From: Panulirus ornatus
Taxonomy: Eukaryota > Arthropoda > Malacostraca > Decapoda > Palinuridae
DNA length: 64,000 bases
Assembly (NCBI RefSeq): GCF_036320965.1
Contig: NC_092234.1
Location: 37,734,203-37,798,202 of the forward strand
Reading direction: 5' to 3'
Under the pieces are notes generated by a model. It did no database searches and was not told the DNA's origin. It saw only the letters and a program-made list of their open reading frames with translations. A program made the translations under genes and the position numbers. Each line of letters opens with the position of its first letter. Position 1 is the first letter of the stretch. Shown piece by piece: positions 35,820 through 49,647 of this stretch.

Positions 35820-37010
35820 ATATGCATTGGCTTAGCCCATTAACAGAGCGTCATCCCCTGTATATTACTCTGATCCCCAATTCACTCTATCCCCTGTACG
35901 CCTCCCTTGCCCCTGCATGTTCAAGCCTCATTATATCAAATCCTCTTTCTCTATATTCTTTCGTCTCCTCGGTCTCTCCGGTCGCCTTGTTCCCTCCACT
36001 TCTGACACGGATATCCTCTCTGGCTGCCAGTCATCCTTACTATGTATCGAACACATTTTAGCACACCCAGTTCAGCTGTCTCAGTCATACTCCACTCACT
36101 ATTACGCTTCTCTCTTGCACTGTCATTCGTTTCACTGTCAACCCCCCTCAGACCAAATATGGTCCTCAGTCATATCATTTGCAACACATCCACCCTTTTC
36201 CATCTTTTACATTTAGAACTCAAGACTCGCATTTCATACAGCTTTTTGTGGACTACTGTATCATTACACATACTCATCTTTGCCCTCACAGACAGTGGCC
36301 TCTCTTTCCACGCATTTCTCAAGTCACTAAGAACGTTTGCTCCTCCTCCCATCGTGTGATTCACGTCAGCTCTCATAGTTCAGACCGCTGTCATGTCCAC
36401 CGCCAGGTATCTAAAGCACTCCATTTCCTCCAAGGTCTCCCCTGTCCTCTGCCATGCCCACTGCCAAGAAGGTAAAGGACTCTGCTTCTAGATTCTCCCG
36501 TATCAGCTGCCATGCCCACTTTTCCCGCTCACTGTCACGCCATACCAACTCGTCTCGTCCTCCTACTGAACCTTACTGTCTTGCTGTTATTTCAAATTAC
36601 GCTCAACGTTTTCCTTTCACTCACTCCTCCAAGCTGGGCTCCGGCAGTATTCTTTCAGTCTGTCACTACAGCTGTACCGGTTACCTCTCTCAGCACCCTA
36701 TTCATAAACAAATCAAACAGCTATGGTGACAGCACACAGCCCTGATGGAAATCAACCTTTAATTGGAATATCTCGTTGTCTTGCATTTCGTACCGGCACA
36801 GACGCTTTCCTCCCACACCATATATTCGTAGCGTCCTCCATAAACATTTTTGTCAACCTGTCATACGCTTCCTCCAAGTTCATTAATGACTACATTACTA
36901 AATCCTGTCTCTCTTCAAGTTTTACTCATAGTATGTCTGTCCTCCTCATGAGGCATCTACACAACAGAGCTCCCACACTTATTTTTCCTCTTACGTTCAC
37001 TTCCCCCCAC
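35820..37010 (-). mobile_element. Diverged LINE-B RT (dead)
   Basis: Minus strand: LMNLEEAYDRLTKMF (about 36860-36900), FHQGCVLSP-stop-LFDLFMN (about 36690-36760), then ANVLSDLRNAWKERPLSVRA (36275-36340) matching the LINE-B block AKVLGAMKNVWKARTLSRKA, and at 35830-36060 the C-terminal region with the RVNWGS end. It has many stops and is older than the 46894 copy. Confidence 0.75.
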
Positions 37011-37340
37011 CTCATCCTGAGGGTGTCGCCTCATGCCACACTCAGCCTGGCTCAGTCTCCTCCCTGGGAGATGACGGTGCCGAGCTGGAGGTCCCTCAGA
37101 GATCTGCATAATATCCCGGCAACTTGGCACAAGATTTACTGCAGTAATTTTAAGCCCCTCCTGGGCCGTGAGCAGGCGGCCAGCACACTGCACGATCCTC
37201 GGCCGTAACACCAAATTTTTCCTGCAGTATTCTACATAGTGTGTTGTATTTACGGTAAACCAGAGCCGCTGGAAATATTGCACGGCTCTGTCTGGCAAGG
37301 TGCAAGCATCACGCCTGGTGTGTTGGCGACGCTTGGCTTG
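37011..37340. other. No recognised feature
   Basis: Mixed sequence with no motif recognised. Confidence 0.4.
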
Positions 37341-37455
37341 GTAAAGGTGTTGGCAGGGAGGTACAGGGGAGGGAAGCAGGGAGGGAGGCAGGGAGGTACA
37401 GGGGAGGGAAGCAGGGAGGGAGGCAGGGAGGTACTGGGGAGGGAAGCAGGGAGTG
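37341..37455. repeat. GGGA-rich tandem repeat
   Basis: About three units around gggaggtacaggggagggaa plus GCAGGGAGGGAGGCA. Confidence 0.88.
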
Positions 37456-37589
37456 GGTGTGTGTGAGAGGCTGGCAGTAAATCAGACATAAGTGGTAGAC
37501 ACACCAGCACCCGGCGAGAAAAGTTTGGGTCGAAGTGAAGAATGTCACAAAAATGTTAATACGAGTCGTATATAGTGAGGCGTTCTGCT

Positions 37590-37985
37590 CTGTCTTAGAC
37601 ACTGGGGAGGTTAGCCTCAGCACTCTGGGGAGGTTAGATCCAGGACGCTGGGGAGGCTATCCCCAGCACAGTGGGGAGGTTAGATCCAGAACGCTGGGGA
37701 GGTTAGCCTCAGAACTCTGGGGAGGTTAGATCCAGGACGCTGGGGAGATTAGCCTCAGGACGCTGGGGAGATTAGCCTCAGAACTCTGAGGAGGTTAGAT
37801 CCAGGACGCTGGGGAGGCTAACCCCAGGACGCTGGGGAGGTTATCCCCAGGACGCTGGGGAGGTTAGCCTCAGGACGCTGGGGAGATTAGCCTCAGAACT
37901 CTGAGGAGGTTAGATCCAGGACGCTGGGGAGGCTAACCCCAGGACGCTGGGGAGGTTATCCCCAGGACGTTGGGGAGGTGAGTGG
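37590..37985. repeat. 23-bp minisatellite with higher-order structure
   Basis: About 17 units of ctggggaggttagatccagg or variants (gttagcctcag, gctaaccccag, gttatccccag). A multi-unit block starting gctaaccccaggacg (37808) recurs at 37930. Confidence 0.92.
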
Positions 37986-38040
37986 TGTCACACAGTTGTT
38001 GTTGTCACCCAAGAGTTGTGCACCTTCAGGATAGCATGTG

Positions 38041-38306
38041 ACCACCATCACCACCATAGTCTCCACCAGCACTTCTAGCCGCTACCACCACCACCACCAT
38101 CACCACTTCTACGCTACCACCACCACCACCATCACCACTTCTAGCCGCTACCACCACCACCACCACCACTACCACTTCTACGCTACCACCACCACCACGT
38201 TACTGCTGCTGCTGCTGCTACCACTGCTATTACCACTGCTACCTTTTACCACTACTACTACTACCAGTGATAGTAATGACACTCTCCTACTACTACTACT
38301 GTTATT

Positions 38307-38381
<75 letters not shown>

Positions 38382-38499
38382 ATTACTATTATTATCATTA
38401 TCATTATTTTTAATGATGATGATGACGATAATGATAATAATGATAATTATGATATTAATAATAATTATGATAATGATAATGATGATAATAATAGTAATG

Positions 38500-38553
<54 letters not shown>

Positions 38554-38720
38554 GTAGTAATAATAACAATAAGAATGCTTTTACTCATCATTCCACTACT
38601 GCTTCCACCTCTTCGAATTCCACCACTGCTGCAAATGCTACTACTACTTCTACTACTACCACTTCTACTACTGCTAATACTACTGCTACTACCAGAAGTC
38701 CATTACCATTATAACCCGTT
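38041..38720. repeat. Trinucleotide repeat patchwork
   Basis: Successive segments rich in ACC, TAC/TGC, CTT, TTA, then ATG/ATA/AAT and again TAC. Includes a (CTT)n run near 38308-38336 and (TTA)n near 38337-38380. Frames here are low complexity. Confidence 0.95.
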
Positions 38721-38762
38721 ACTATAACCATCACAAACAAAATATACGTCCTCATTACTATT

Positions 38763-39428
38763 GTATTAACTGGTGGCTGACAGTAGATGATCACCAGGTA
38801 TTAACCGGTGGCTGACAGTTGGTGTTCACCAGGTATTAACCGGTGGCTGACAGTTGGTGTTCACCAGGTATTAACTGGTGGCTGACAGTTGGTGTTCACC
38901 AGGTATTAACCGGTGGCCGACAGTTGGTGTTCACCAGGTATTAACCGGTGGCTGACAGTTGGTGTTCACCAGGTATTAACCGGTGGCTGACAGTTGGTGT
39001 TCACCAGGTATTAACCGGTGGCTGACAGTTGGTGTTCACCAGGTATTAACCGATGGCTGACAGTTGGTGTTCACCAGGTATTAACTGGTGGCTGACAGTT
39101 GGTGTTCACCAGGTATTAACCGGTGGCTGACAGTTGGTGTTCACCAGGTATTAACCGGTGGCTGACAGTTGGTGTTCACCAGGTATTAACCGGTGGCTGA
39201 CAGTTGGTGTTCACCAGGTATTAACTGGTGGCTGACAGTTGGTGTTCACCAGGTATTAACCGGTGGCTGACAGTTGGTGTTCCCCAGGTATTAACCGGTG
39301 GCTGACAGTAGATGATCACCAGGTATTAACCGGTGGCTGACAGTTGGTGTTCACCAGGTATTAACCGGTGGCTGACAGTTGGTGTTCACCAGGTATTAAC
39401 CGGTGGCTGACAGTTGGTGTTCACCAGG
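38763..39428. repeat. 35-bp minisatellite, about 19 copies
   Basis: Units of attaaccggtggctgacagt plus TGGTGTTCACCAGGT. Few variants; a gtagatgatc variant marks the first unit and one near 39309. Confidence 0.97.
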
Positions 39429-39479
39429 ACATGAAGGTTCATGAACACTGGCAGCGTGGTGGGTGTAGTATACGCTAGA

Positions 39480-39760
39480 CCTGATGTAAAGTGACATCAA
39501 TAGAGAACGGACCTTAAAAATCATTTATAGACTCGGAATGTAATATGATGATGTCAGTACATGAACTGGCCTAAATTAGTGACGTCTTGGGTGTAAGTTA
39601 TTGCACAACATCGTAAAAGTTGATATAAAGACATGAAAAGTATAGTCAGCGTACAGATAACGTCATCAAGATATGAGCAGGTATGTCAGGATGTGCAGAG
39701 TGACGTCAGGGTTCAATGGACGTCAGGAAATGATGTCATACACATCATGAGAATAGTGAA
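39480..39760. promoter_or_regulatory. Cluster of CRE/ATF-like TGACGTCA half-sites (tentative)
   Basis: About seven matches to GACGTC, GATGTC or GACATC cores, including one perfect palindrome TGACGTCA at 39701-39708, lie just upstream of the LINE-C RT. This may be chance, the remains of a tandem repeat, or the regulatory region of the element. Confidence 0.25.
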
Positions 39761-41050
39761 GTCTCAGCAGTTTGGATACATGAAGTCTTCCTCCACCACT
39801 CATTGTCTTGTCAACCTCCTAGACTTTATTTACCGCAACTTGGAGGAGAGTAAAACCTCGGTCTGTGGCGCTATCGTCACAGACTTAACCAAAGCTTTCC
39901 ACTTGGTCAACCATAACATCATCATAAAGAAAACCGTCGACCTGGGACTGCGAAGGTGTCACGTCTCTTGGCTGGAGGACTTTCTGATCGGGAGACACCA
40001 AACCGTCCGTTTTAGTGGCGCCACAACAGCATCACAACCCCCAACATGCGGTGCACCACAGGGCACCGTGATAGGGAGGTCCACCTGCTTCCTCATCCTT
40101 ATCAGTGACGCCTTGAGGGACACAAACCACCGCTGGAAGTACGTAGACGACTCCACCTTTGGCATCACCATTAACAACTATTCTCCTGACCTCAGTGTCC
40201 TTCAGGACATCATCAACATCCTTCAGAGGTGGACTATGGCCAACGACGTCACCATCAACCACACCAAGACCGAGATGATGCACATCAACCTGGGCGGAGA
40301 CAACATCCCGCCCCCTGACATCACACTAGGCCCTGACATCCTCCGGATAGTCAGAGACTTCAAACTTCTTGGTGTCACTGTAGACGACGGTTTAAACTGG
40401 AGGAGTCATGTTAGCACTATCATCAAATCTTCCTCATACCGTCTGTACCTTCTCCGCCGACTGAAATCATTAGGTGTCCCACCATAAGAGCTCAGGATTG
40501 TCTTTACCATCTTCATTCTACCTAAGCTCACGTACTCCTCCCCAGCCTTGCCCTCCCCACTAACAGCTACACAGAGGGACCAACTAGACAGAGTGCAGAG
40601 AAAAGCATGCAGAATCATCCTGGGCCCATCTTACTTCACCTTCCAAGAGGATCTCATCTCGCTGAACCTGTCCACCTTCTCCTTCCAACACCGCAGCTCA
40701 CACGGCAGATTGGCAATAAATTGCTGACATTCCCGTCACATATACCTCCTCCCAACCGACGCCTCTCCACCATGGACCGCCGTTCGTCACCACAATCGAC
40801 TTGTTCCAATCAGACTTCGTACAGACAAAGAACAGTCCAGTACCTACCATTTTCTACTTCATAAACAGTCTATGAACAGCTTATAGCTATGCAGGTGACA
40901 GTCCAGTTAGGCTATGTGGTATGTCAACTACCGTATTACATCTGCCACCCTGTTTATCTAAATGAACCTCATTCATATGCTTATCCAAAGTATGGAAATA
41001 TCCAGTTTATCCTAATTTAAAGCTGTTGCATAATTAGTTAACCGGGAACT
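39760..41050 (+). mobile_element. LINE-C RT and 3' end
   Basis: The longest intact RT frame in the window (to the stop at 40485). Motifs: VNLLDFIYRN, AIVTDLTKAFHLVNH (palm A), GRHQTVRF, TCGAPQGTVIG (motif B), YVDDSTFG with catalytic YVDD at 40140-40151, MANDVTINHTKTEMM, and FKLLGVTVDDGLNWRSHV. After an early stop the frame continues as QLDRVQRKACRIILGPSYF (40575-40635), then breaks. The frame upstream of 39760 (from 39633) does not look like RT. 5'-truncated, near-intact palm, probably inactive. Second copy at 4000-4818(-). Confidence 0.9.
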
Positions 41051-41639
41051 ATCATGACCTTCCACTTTTGTAATATCTGAATTTTTGCAGCCGATTGGCT
41101 GCCTGAATCCATTAAACCGTTATCTATCAATTATTTACAGAATTTGGATAATGAATCAAAGGTACGACATACCGTTACGAGGTGAACAGTGACGCCTGAC
41201 AATGAGCAAACGAACATCTGAATTATAAGTCAATGTATATAGACAATGGAGTCAGAAATGATCAGGCATTTGATATGAGGACAAGGCTGAGTGTGTGAAC
41301 ACTAGGGGTCAGAGCATGAACAGCAGCGGAAGGATGTGAACAGCAACGTCATGGCAGATTTAAGCCAAGACCTTCGATGACCCTACACCTGAAGATTCTT
41401 GTTTATCTTAGTCCTAAACCTTTATAGATACGTATATTACCACGTGGTCCAGGACAGTGGTCCGTGTGTGGCATCCACAACTCCTAAACCTTCAACAGAT
41501 ACACAGTACGTGTTATAGGACGATGATCCGTGCGCTGCATCCACAACAGGAGGAAAACAATTGTAGTGAGTCGCTTAGTGAGGTGATCAAGTTTATCTGG
41601 TCGGTCCCTGACTCCTAGAGGTGGATTGTCGGCTAATGT
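41051..41639. other. No recognised feature
   Basis: May include the end of the LINE-C 3' UTR. Otherwise no repeat or ORF is recognised. Confidence 0.35.
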
Positions 41640-43680
41640 ACGCTATGTCTTGAACTGGCACCACCAACGAAGACCGCCGAAAATGTGCTCGGTTCAGAGT
41701 AAAAATTACACCAGGACTGGTTTGACGAGAATGATGAGGACGTCTTGAAGATCCTACAAGAAAAAAACTGTGCCCTTACTGTTTGGCGGAACGACCAAGT
41801 CTTGGGTGCCACAAGAGACCGCCTCAAATAGTGTAAGAACAATGGTGGAAGAGGAAAGCTGAGGAAGAGGTCCAACGCTACGGAGATACCAATTCCAAAA
41901 AGCTTTTCTCTTCCCTGAAATTAGTCTGTGGATCTTCCAGATAAAAGAAAGAATCCTTTGTTGATCAAGGACGAAGCTGGCACCACACACAGGTGGGGGT
42001 GACGCTGACAACTTACTGAATGAGCCGTCCATTGTACGTCCCTTAGCTCAACGTATGAAGTGGTAAACTTGCCTCCGTCTGTATAGGACATGAAGAGTCA
42101 TCACGCATGTGAACTCTGGCAACTTCTGTGAACTTCAGACCAGGAGCGAATTCCAGCAGAGATCATACCCGAGGACAGTACAGCTACTGAGACGTTTCAC
42201 TGCATCACTGTAAGCTTTTGGAATGAGCAAGTGATATCAGATTTAAGACACGTCTACAGCGTGACACGTCAAATGGTAAGGAAGCAAGACACACAGCGGA
42301 TACTACAACAGGAGAGAGCTCTCTCTTGTTAGTCATAGGTAGAGACCTTCTCCAAGTCTTCCTCAATCGTCTCACAAACACCATCTTTGAAAACGTCTCA
42401 CGTGAAGCTCAGCACAGCTTTCAACCTGATGGTAAACAGTTGACGTGACTTACGAGTATATGGAGAGTCGAGTTTAAAGAAATTGCAGGGAGCAAAGTTG
42501 ACACCCGCGTGCTGCATTCATCGATATGACAAAGGCATTTGTGGAGAGTGATGGCATCTGGGCGGTTCTTAGAAGACTTGGTGGTCCAGTGAATTTTGTC
42601 AAAAAACATCGAACTCTTCCATGAGAACGTGACTAATAATGATGCATAAAACACCAAAAAATTTCTAGTGGAGAGAAGCAGAGCCGTGAGTGTGCAGTAG
42701 CAGTATTCTGCGATCTTTTCTTCCTCATCGAAGACGCTGTATACATCAGGCACCGTTGAAACGGCTCGCTCTTCTATCTAATAAGTCGTAACACCAAGAC
42801 TAAAGCTAGTTTAAGGATCACTGTTTGCCCAGCTCTTTGTCCCACCAGTTAATCTCATAAGTGCAGAGGTCCTCCTCTTCCACCTCCCCTCTGTCATCCG
42901 GTTCACCGACTTCCTCAATCCAGATGAACGGAACCAGCTAAACAACGTAAAGAATTTCAAGTACTTCGGCAGCACTGTAGCTAATGATGGTTCCTGTGAC
43001 AAGATTACACCAACGAATCGAAAAGGTAGTCAGACCTTAATCCAATGTTGTCCGTGAACTGACCACCAAAGCATCTCGATGGTCACCAGCCTCAGGATAT
43101 ATAACGCTGTGGTCTTCCCTCTCGTGTGGTTGCGAGACAGGGGCTCCCTCCTTTCTTAAGATAGCTCAAACAACTGAAGTGGTTCCTCATTCGCTTCGCT
43201 AGATGACGCATAGGCAAGTACTAGCAAGGTAAATTCGCAGACTCTCAGGTTCTCTCTGAGGCCAACATCACCAACCTCGAGACGATGAGTATCAAATATT
43301 GGCTCAGGTGGACATGCCGTGTGATCATGATGGCTGACTGTCGTCTCCTGAGTCAAGTCACGTACAGAGAACTGAACCAAGGAAGACACCACAGGGGCCG
43401 CCCCAGGAAGACGTGTAAGGACTGAATCAAGCAAAGCTTGTATATCGTGCATGATCAGACTGTGCGGGGCAGTCAGTGTAGGACAGAACAAAATGGGGGT
43501 TCCTGACCTCAACAGCGTGGAGGTCGTTCGAAGAGAAGCGAGGAAACCTTACTCAAGCCAGCGACGCGGGACCCATGCCATGCACAGCAGAAATGTGCAC
43601 TCTGACCAACAGATTTCCCATGCCGCCATTGTACACGTGGGTCCATGTGTGTACATACAGGATTGTACTCTCAGACACAC
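41640..43680 (+). mobile_element. LINE-F RT (heavily decayed)
   Basis: Plus-strand pieces in several frames, in the right order: EVQRYGDTNSKKLFSSLKLV (about 41870-41930, pre-RT linker), LLQVFLNRLTNTIFENV (42345-42400), a frame-broken palm near 42500-42600, then NVKNFKYFGSTVANDGSC (42945-43000), the post-palm block (FKYLGSxxxxD). At 43580-43680 a His/Cys-rich stretch resembles the C-terminal knuckle of such elements. Minus-strand frames here are shadows. Confidence 0.7.
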
Positions 43681-44264
43681 ACACACACACTTACACACAT
43701 GAGCGATCAAGAGTACAGGTCATCCCTGTAAGTGATGGACAGCTACAACCTGACACCCAGGAGGTGTTCTGCCCCGGGTGGTGGCTGGTGGCTGTGATGA
43801 GCCGCTGGGAAGGCTGGCTCATCGTTCGTCGTGTCACGTCTTCCCGAGGGATTACCTCCACATCTGCTTGTTACTTCATGTTGACGTGTGTGTCTGTAAC
43901 AACTTTTTCCCCTCTCTCTTATTTTCCACATGTGAGCTTCATGCTTCAAGACATTCGTACACTTTTCCTGAAACTAGTTTTCTGGCCTCCCAGTCTTTTG
44001 GTCAGTGAAAACTTGTTCCAAACATCAGACAAATTTGTGAATTTACTTTCAAATATTTTTTCTCTCTCGTATGTATTCAGGCCATCAACCTTATAACAAT
44101 TTTCTTTACTTGATGTAATTTTCGTCCTTGTACGTTTCCTCTTCACGTTTAGCTTGTCACAAGCAGACCGGTGACTCAGTATGATGTAGTGTTTCGCGGT
44201 GTGTTGGGCTGACGTGTCTGTTGTTATAAAACGAAAAAGGAAAATTTGTTGTGAAAATGAAATA
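43681..44264. other. No recognised feature
   Basis: A short (AC)n run at 43676-43690 and frames on both strands (43575-44096 and 43743-43949) without a recognisable domain. Confidence 0.35.
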
Positions 44265-44735
44265 GCAAAACAGGTGCCTTCACTCACTGGTGGCAGGAAA
44301 CAGATGCCTTCTCTCACTGGTGGCAGGAAACAGATGCATTCACTCACTGGTGGCCGGAAACAGGTGCCTTCTTTCACTGGTGGCAGGAAACAGATGCATC
44401 ACTCACTAGTGGCAGAAAACAGATGTATTCACTCACTGGTGGCAGGAAACAGATGCATTCACTCACTGGTGGCAGGAAACAGGTGCCTTCTCTCATTGTT
44501 GGCAGGAAACAGATGTATTCACTCACTGGTGGCCGGAAACAGGTGCATTCACTCACTGGTGGTAGGAAACAGATGCATTCACTCACTGTGACAGGAAACA
44601 GATGCCTTCTCTCATTGTTGGCAGGAAACAGATGTAGTCACTCACTGGTGGCCGGAAACAGGTGCATTCACTCACTGGTGGCAGGAAACAGATGCATTCA
44701 CTCACTGGTGGCAGGAAACAGGTGCCTTCGCCCAC
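44265..44735. repeat. 30-bp minisatellite, about 15 copies
   Basis: Units of cactcactggtggcaggaaa plus CAGATGCATT, with gcctt/gcatt and tctcattg variants. Frames here are translations of the array. Confidence 0.96.
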
Positions 44736-44901
44736 CGCCTGTTGTCTGTATCCCGGGTTTGTTGAGTGAGAGAGGAAGTGATGTGCCACAGTCAAATTTC
44801 CACACTTAAGATACTGTTGCTACTGTGTTGCAGGATCAGCTGGTTGTCTCCTTATGATCCATTATCTTGATCTCTTGTCTCCGTTCCCACCCTGTGAGCG
44901 T
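44736..44901. other. No recognised feature
   Basis: Short spacer. Confidence 0.4.
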
Positions 44902-45035
44902 GATGGTAGCGTCGTGCTCATGGGTCGCACTGACGTGCCCATGGCTCGTGCCGTCGTGCTCAAGGGCCGTACCATCATCGTCTTCAAGGACTGTATCGTC
45001 GTACTCAAGGGCCACACCATCGTACTCCAGGGGCT
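44902..45035 (-). repeat. 21-bp minisatellite, fourth distant locus
   Basis: About six units of the 4985-5660 family in reverse orientation (gtcgtgctcaagggccgta). Confidence 0.88.
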
Positions 45036-45339
45036 CAGCAAGAAGAGACCCTGACACACCGTGCAAAGTTACCACTATCTGCCATGGCCGCGCCAGCAGC
45101 CTCCTACGTCAGCTGGTATGATTAATGTTCCTCTCTTGTCTCCCGCAACACCAGGTTCTCCGTCGTATCTTCAGCTCCCCGCCCTGCAGGACCTCACCAG
45201 CTTATTACAAAAGTTTCAGGTCTGGTGGTGGCGGGGCCGCCTCCTGGACACGCGCCCCGGATTACTGAAAAAGTTCTTGGTGTGGTTAGCCCCGGCAGCG
45301 CCCGTCCCCCAGAACGCCGTTACCATTCTTCAACCAGTT
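45036..45339. other. No recognised feature
   Basis: GC-rich sequence. The long frame 45061-45609 has no recognisable domain and runs into the next tandem repeat. Confidence 0.35.
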
Positions 45340-45528
45340 TCTCTGTCGAATTTCTGTCTCTTCTCTCTGTCAGTTTTCCGTCTCTTTTCTCTGTCAACTT
45401 CCCGTCTCTTTTCTGTGTCAATTTTCCGTCTCTGTCAAATTCCCGTCTGTTTTCTCTGTCAATTTTCCGTCTCTTTTCTCTGTCAAATTCCCGTCTCTTT
45501 TCTCTGTCAACTTCCCTCTCTTTTCAAC
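45340..45528. repeat. 24-bp minisatellite
   Basis: About eight units of tctctgtcaattttccgtct plus CTTT. Eight codons long, so it stays open in frame. Confidence 0.93.
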
Positions 45529-45774
45529 GTTTCCTCTGCAGCATTTGGAATTAGAGGAATGTCAGATTATCTGGTAATTACTGGATTGTATTCATATCCT
45601 TCGGTATGACATCATTTATGTATGAACAGTCTCTTGCATGTGATATTAGATTGATTGAAGTGGAAGTTAGGATTATGTGTTCATTGCATAGGAAGTGATG
45701 TCCTGTGTTGCTCTTGTGGATGTGATGTCCACTGAACTACTGGTGGCATGATGTCGACCTTCGAGAGTATAGAA

Positions 45775-45775
<1 letters not shown>
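45529..45775. other. No recognised feature
   Basis: Mixed sequence. Confidence 0.4.

Positions 45776-45830
<55 letters not shown>
45776..45830. repeat. (AC)n microsatellite
   Basis: About 27 AC units. Confidence 0.98.
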
Positions 45831-45833
<3 letters not shown>

Positions 45834-46399
45834 TAATCCGACCATCGGGTAACATCATCGATCCAATCCAGTGTAATATGTAATAACGAATTTGGAGTCG
45901 GTTTCACGAGAGACCAGTGGTTGAGGGCTTAAGGGACACAATAGCCAAGCCATATATATAATGTCGGATATATCATAGTGTGGGTTTGTACAACGCGATG
46001 TGTGAGAGATTTGTAGGCGTACGGTAATACACATGAGCAGCGTCTGTTTATGCTTGTGTACGGCATTTACTTCGTAGGTACATTATCATCGTAAGTGTAA
46101 CCACAAAACCTACGTTAAACATTCTGACTTCATCATGTACCTGCACATGTTGCATTAGCTGTATGATAAAGGAGTGTCTGAAATAAAACAAAGTTGTTCA
46201 CAGAAATGTGTGACAGGATGATATTCTGTCGCACTGACAATTTTTCTGTAACAATTTCAATTTCACTGAACATACTCATGTAGCCTCCTGGCTGATGTGA
46301 CTGTGGTGGGGGACCTTCACGTTCCCTGTTCAAGGTGAGAATGACGGGAACAGCTGGGCCTCCTTCAGTAATGGTGGATGTGGTTTAGCAGAAGAAGCC
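45831..46399. other. No recognised feature
   Basis: About 570 bp without tandem repeats or retroelement motifs. Confidence 0.4.
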
Positions 46400-46744
46400 T
46401 GGAAGGAGACGCGTGTATCGGTTAGCGTTCATGACCATGACGCATTCACGAACCGCTTGAGGTCGAGTTCGGATAGGTTCGAATCCTGGGTAATGAGCCA
46501 GTAATGTGTCTACAAGAGACACCGATAACTTGAATTCCAATAGGGCAGCCTGATTGGGGTCTAGCCTGGTTGAGCAGCTATTTGGGTCTTGGCATTCGGT
46601 CCACAGTCCATTCAACTGTTCATCTTCCACTAGGGGCTGGTCGGTAAATTAGGTACCTGGCTGAGTCTAGGGTGTGTGTGCATACACAGCGTTAATGAGG
46701 TGGCACTTGAGAAGGGCATTCATTTGCCTGTAGCATCTCTGCTA
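46400..46744 (+). mobile_element. SINE-T, longest copy
   Basis: A tRNA-like head with tatcggttagcgttcatg (box-A-like) and ggttcgaatcc (box B, 46476-46486). Then a body with ggtccacagtccattcaact and ggggctggtcggta. Then a tail with gttaatgaggtggcac and an (AC)n-(AT)n tract. Consistent with a pol-III-type SINE. Unlike the copies at 11265 and 33430, no AT tract separates body and tail. Confidence 0.82.
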
Positions 46745-48790
<2,046 letters not shown>

Positions 48791-48799
48791 CCAGTGAAA

Positions 48800-48880
48800 G
48801 TATATATATACTTGTTTGCGCCTTCCCGTGTCAGCGAGGTGGCAATAAGAACAGACGAAGAACGGCCTAAAAAACAGATA
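48800..48880 (-). mobile_element. LINE-B or SINE-L tail fragment
   Basis: Minus strand ends in a diverged version of the tail (cacctcgctgacacggga) next to a short TATATA run. Confidence 0.5.
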
Positions 48881-48884
48881 AATT

Positions 48885-49640
48885 CTTGTTCACTTATTTC
48901 ATTCAGTATTCTAATGAGACACATTAATCAGCAGCTGCGGAATTAGCCATTAACTTCTCTGCTCCTCGCCAGGTATATTACAGTACTGCCATTTAGGGAT
49001 GTTTATGACCAGACCGGGCTTTATGTACGACTCTGGGCGGCATTTAGCGAAACGGGATCTGTTGTAAATCTTTTAATAAAGGAGTGCAACGGTAATTGAT
49101 GCTGAAGATGATTGTTAAGGTTTTAGTGTAGGTTGATGAAGCAACAGACGCCATTTATCATCTCTGCCTCGCACAGTGGCCGTCCCACACCAGTTAAGGG
49201 CGGGTGTTTAATATTTACTGTAATCTGGTTTATGGAATGTGATTATCTTTTCGTGTAAAACTGCGAAACAGTCCTGTTTCCCAGACACCAACATTATTAT
49301 TGCTATGTGATATTAACCTCTCAGTACAGGTGAACCTAATGTAATGTAAGACTTGGCACCGCTAGTAAGGCATGTTTTTCGTTGAATGCATTTTACACAC
49401 TGCATCATTGTGGAAGCGTTCCATTTACTATGACCAGATTAAGTGTTCACTGTGTGGAATGATTATAATTATATAAGGTCTAACGCAATAAAGCTCATTT
49501 TGCCGTGTTTTTTATTAACATGGTTACGCCAATTTGCTACACCAGACGTGTTTCCCACTGACCTGAATGTATTGAGACTGAATGTAAGCAGTACAGACTT
49601 TAATTTGTGATATTATTAAGGCTTTAGGAAATAAATGTTC
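48885..49640. other. Repeat-poor island
   Basis: About 750 bp with no tandem repeat, no long ORF and no retroelement similarity that I can see, lying between two LINE-B copies. Confidence 0.45.
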
Positions 49641-49647
49641 GTTTGCC

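Noticed and set aside
43575..44096. 173-codon plus-strand frame
   Set aside because: It starts in LINE-F debris, passes an AC run and has no domain in the rest.
45061..45609. 182-codon plus-strand frame
   Set aside because: Its second half is the 24-bp minisatellite and its first half shows no recognisable domain.
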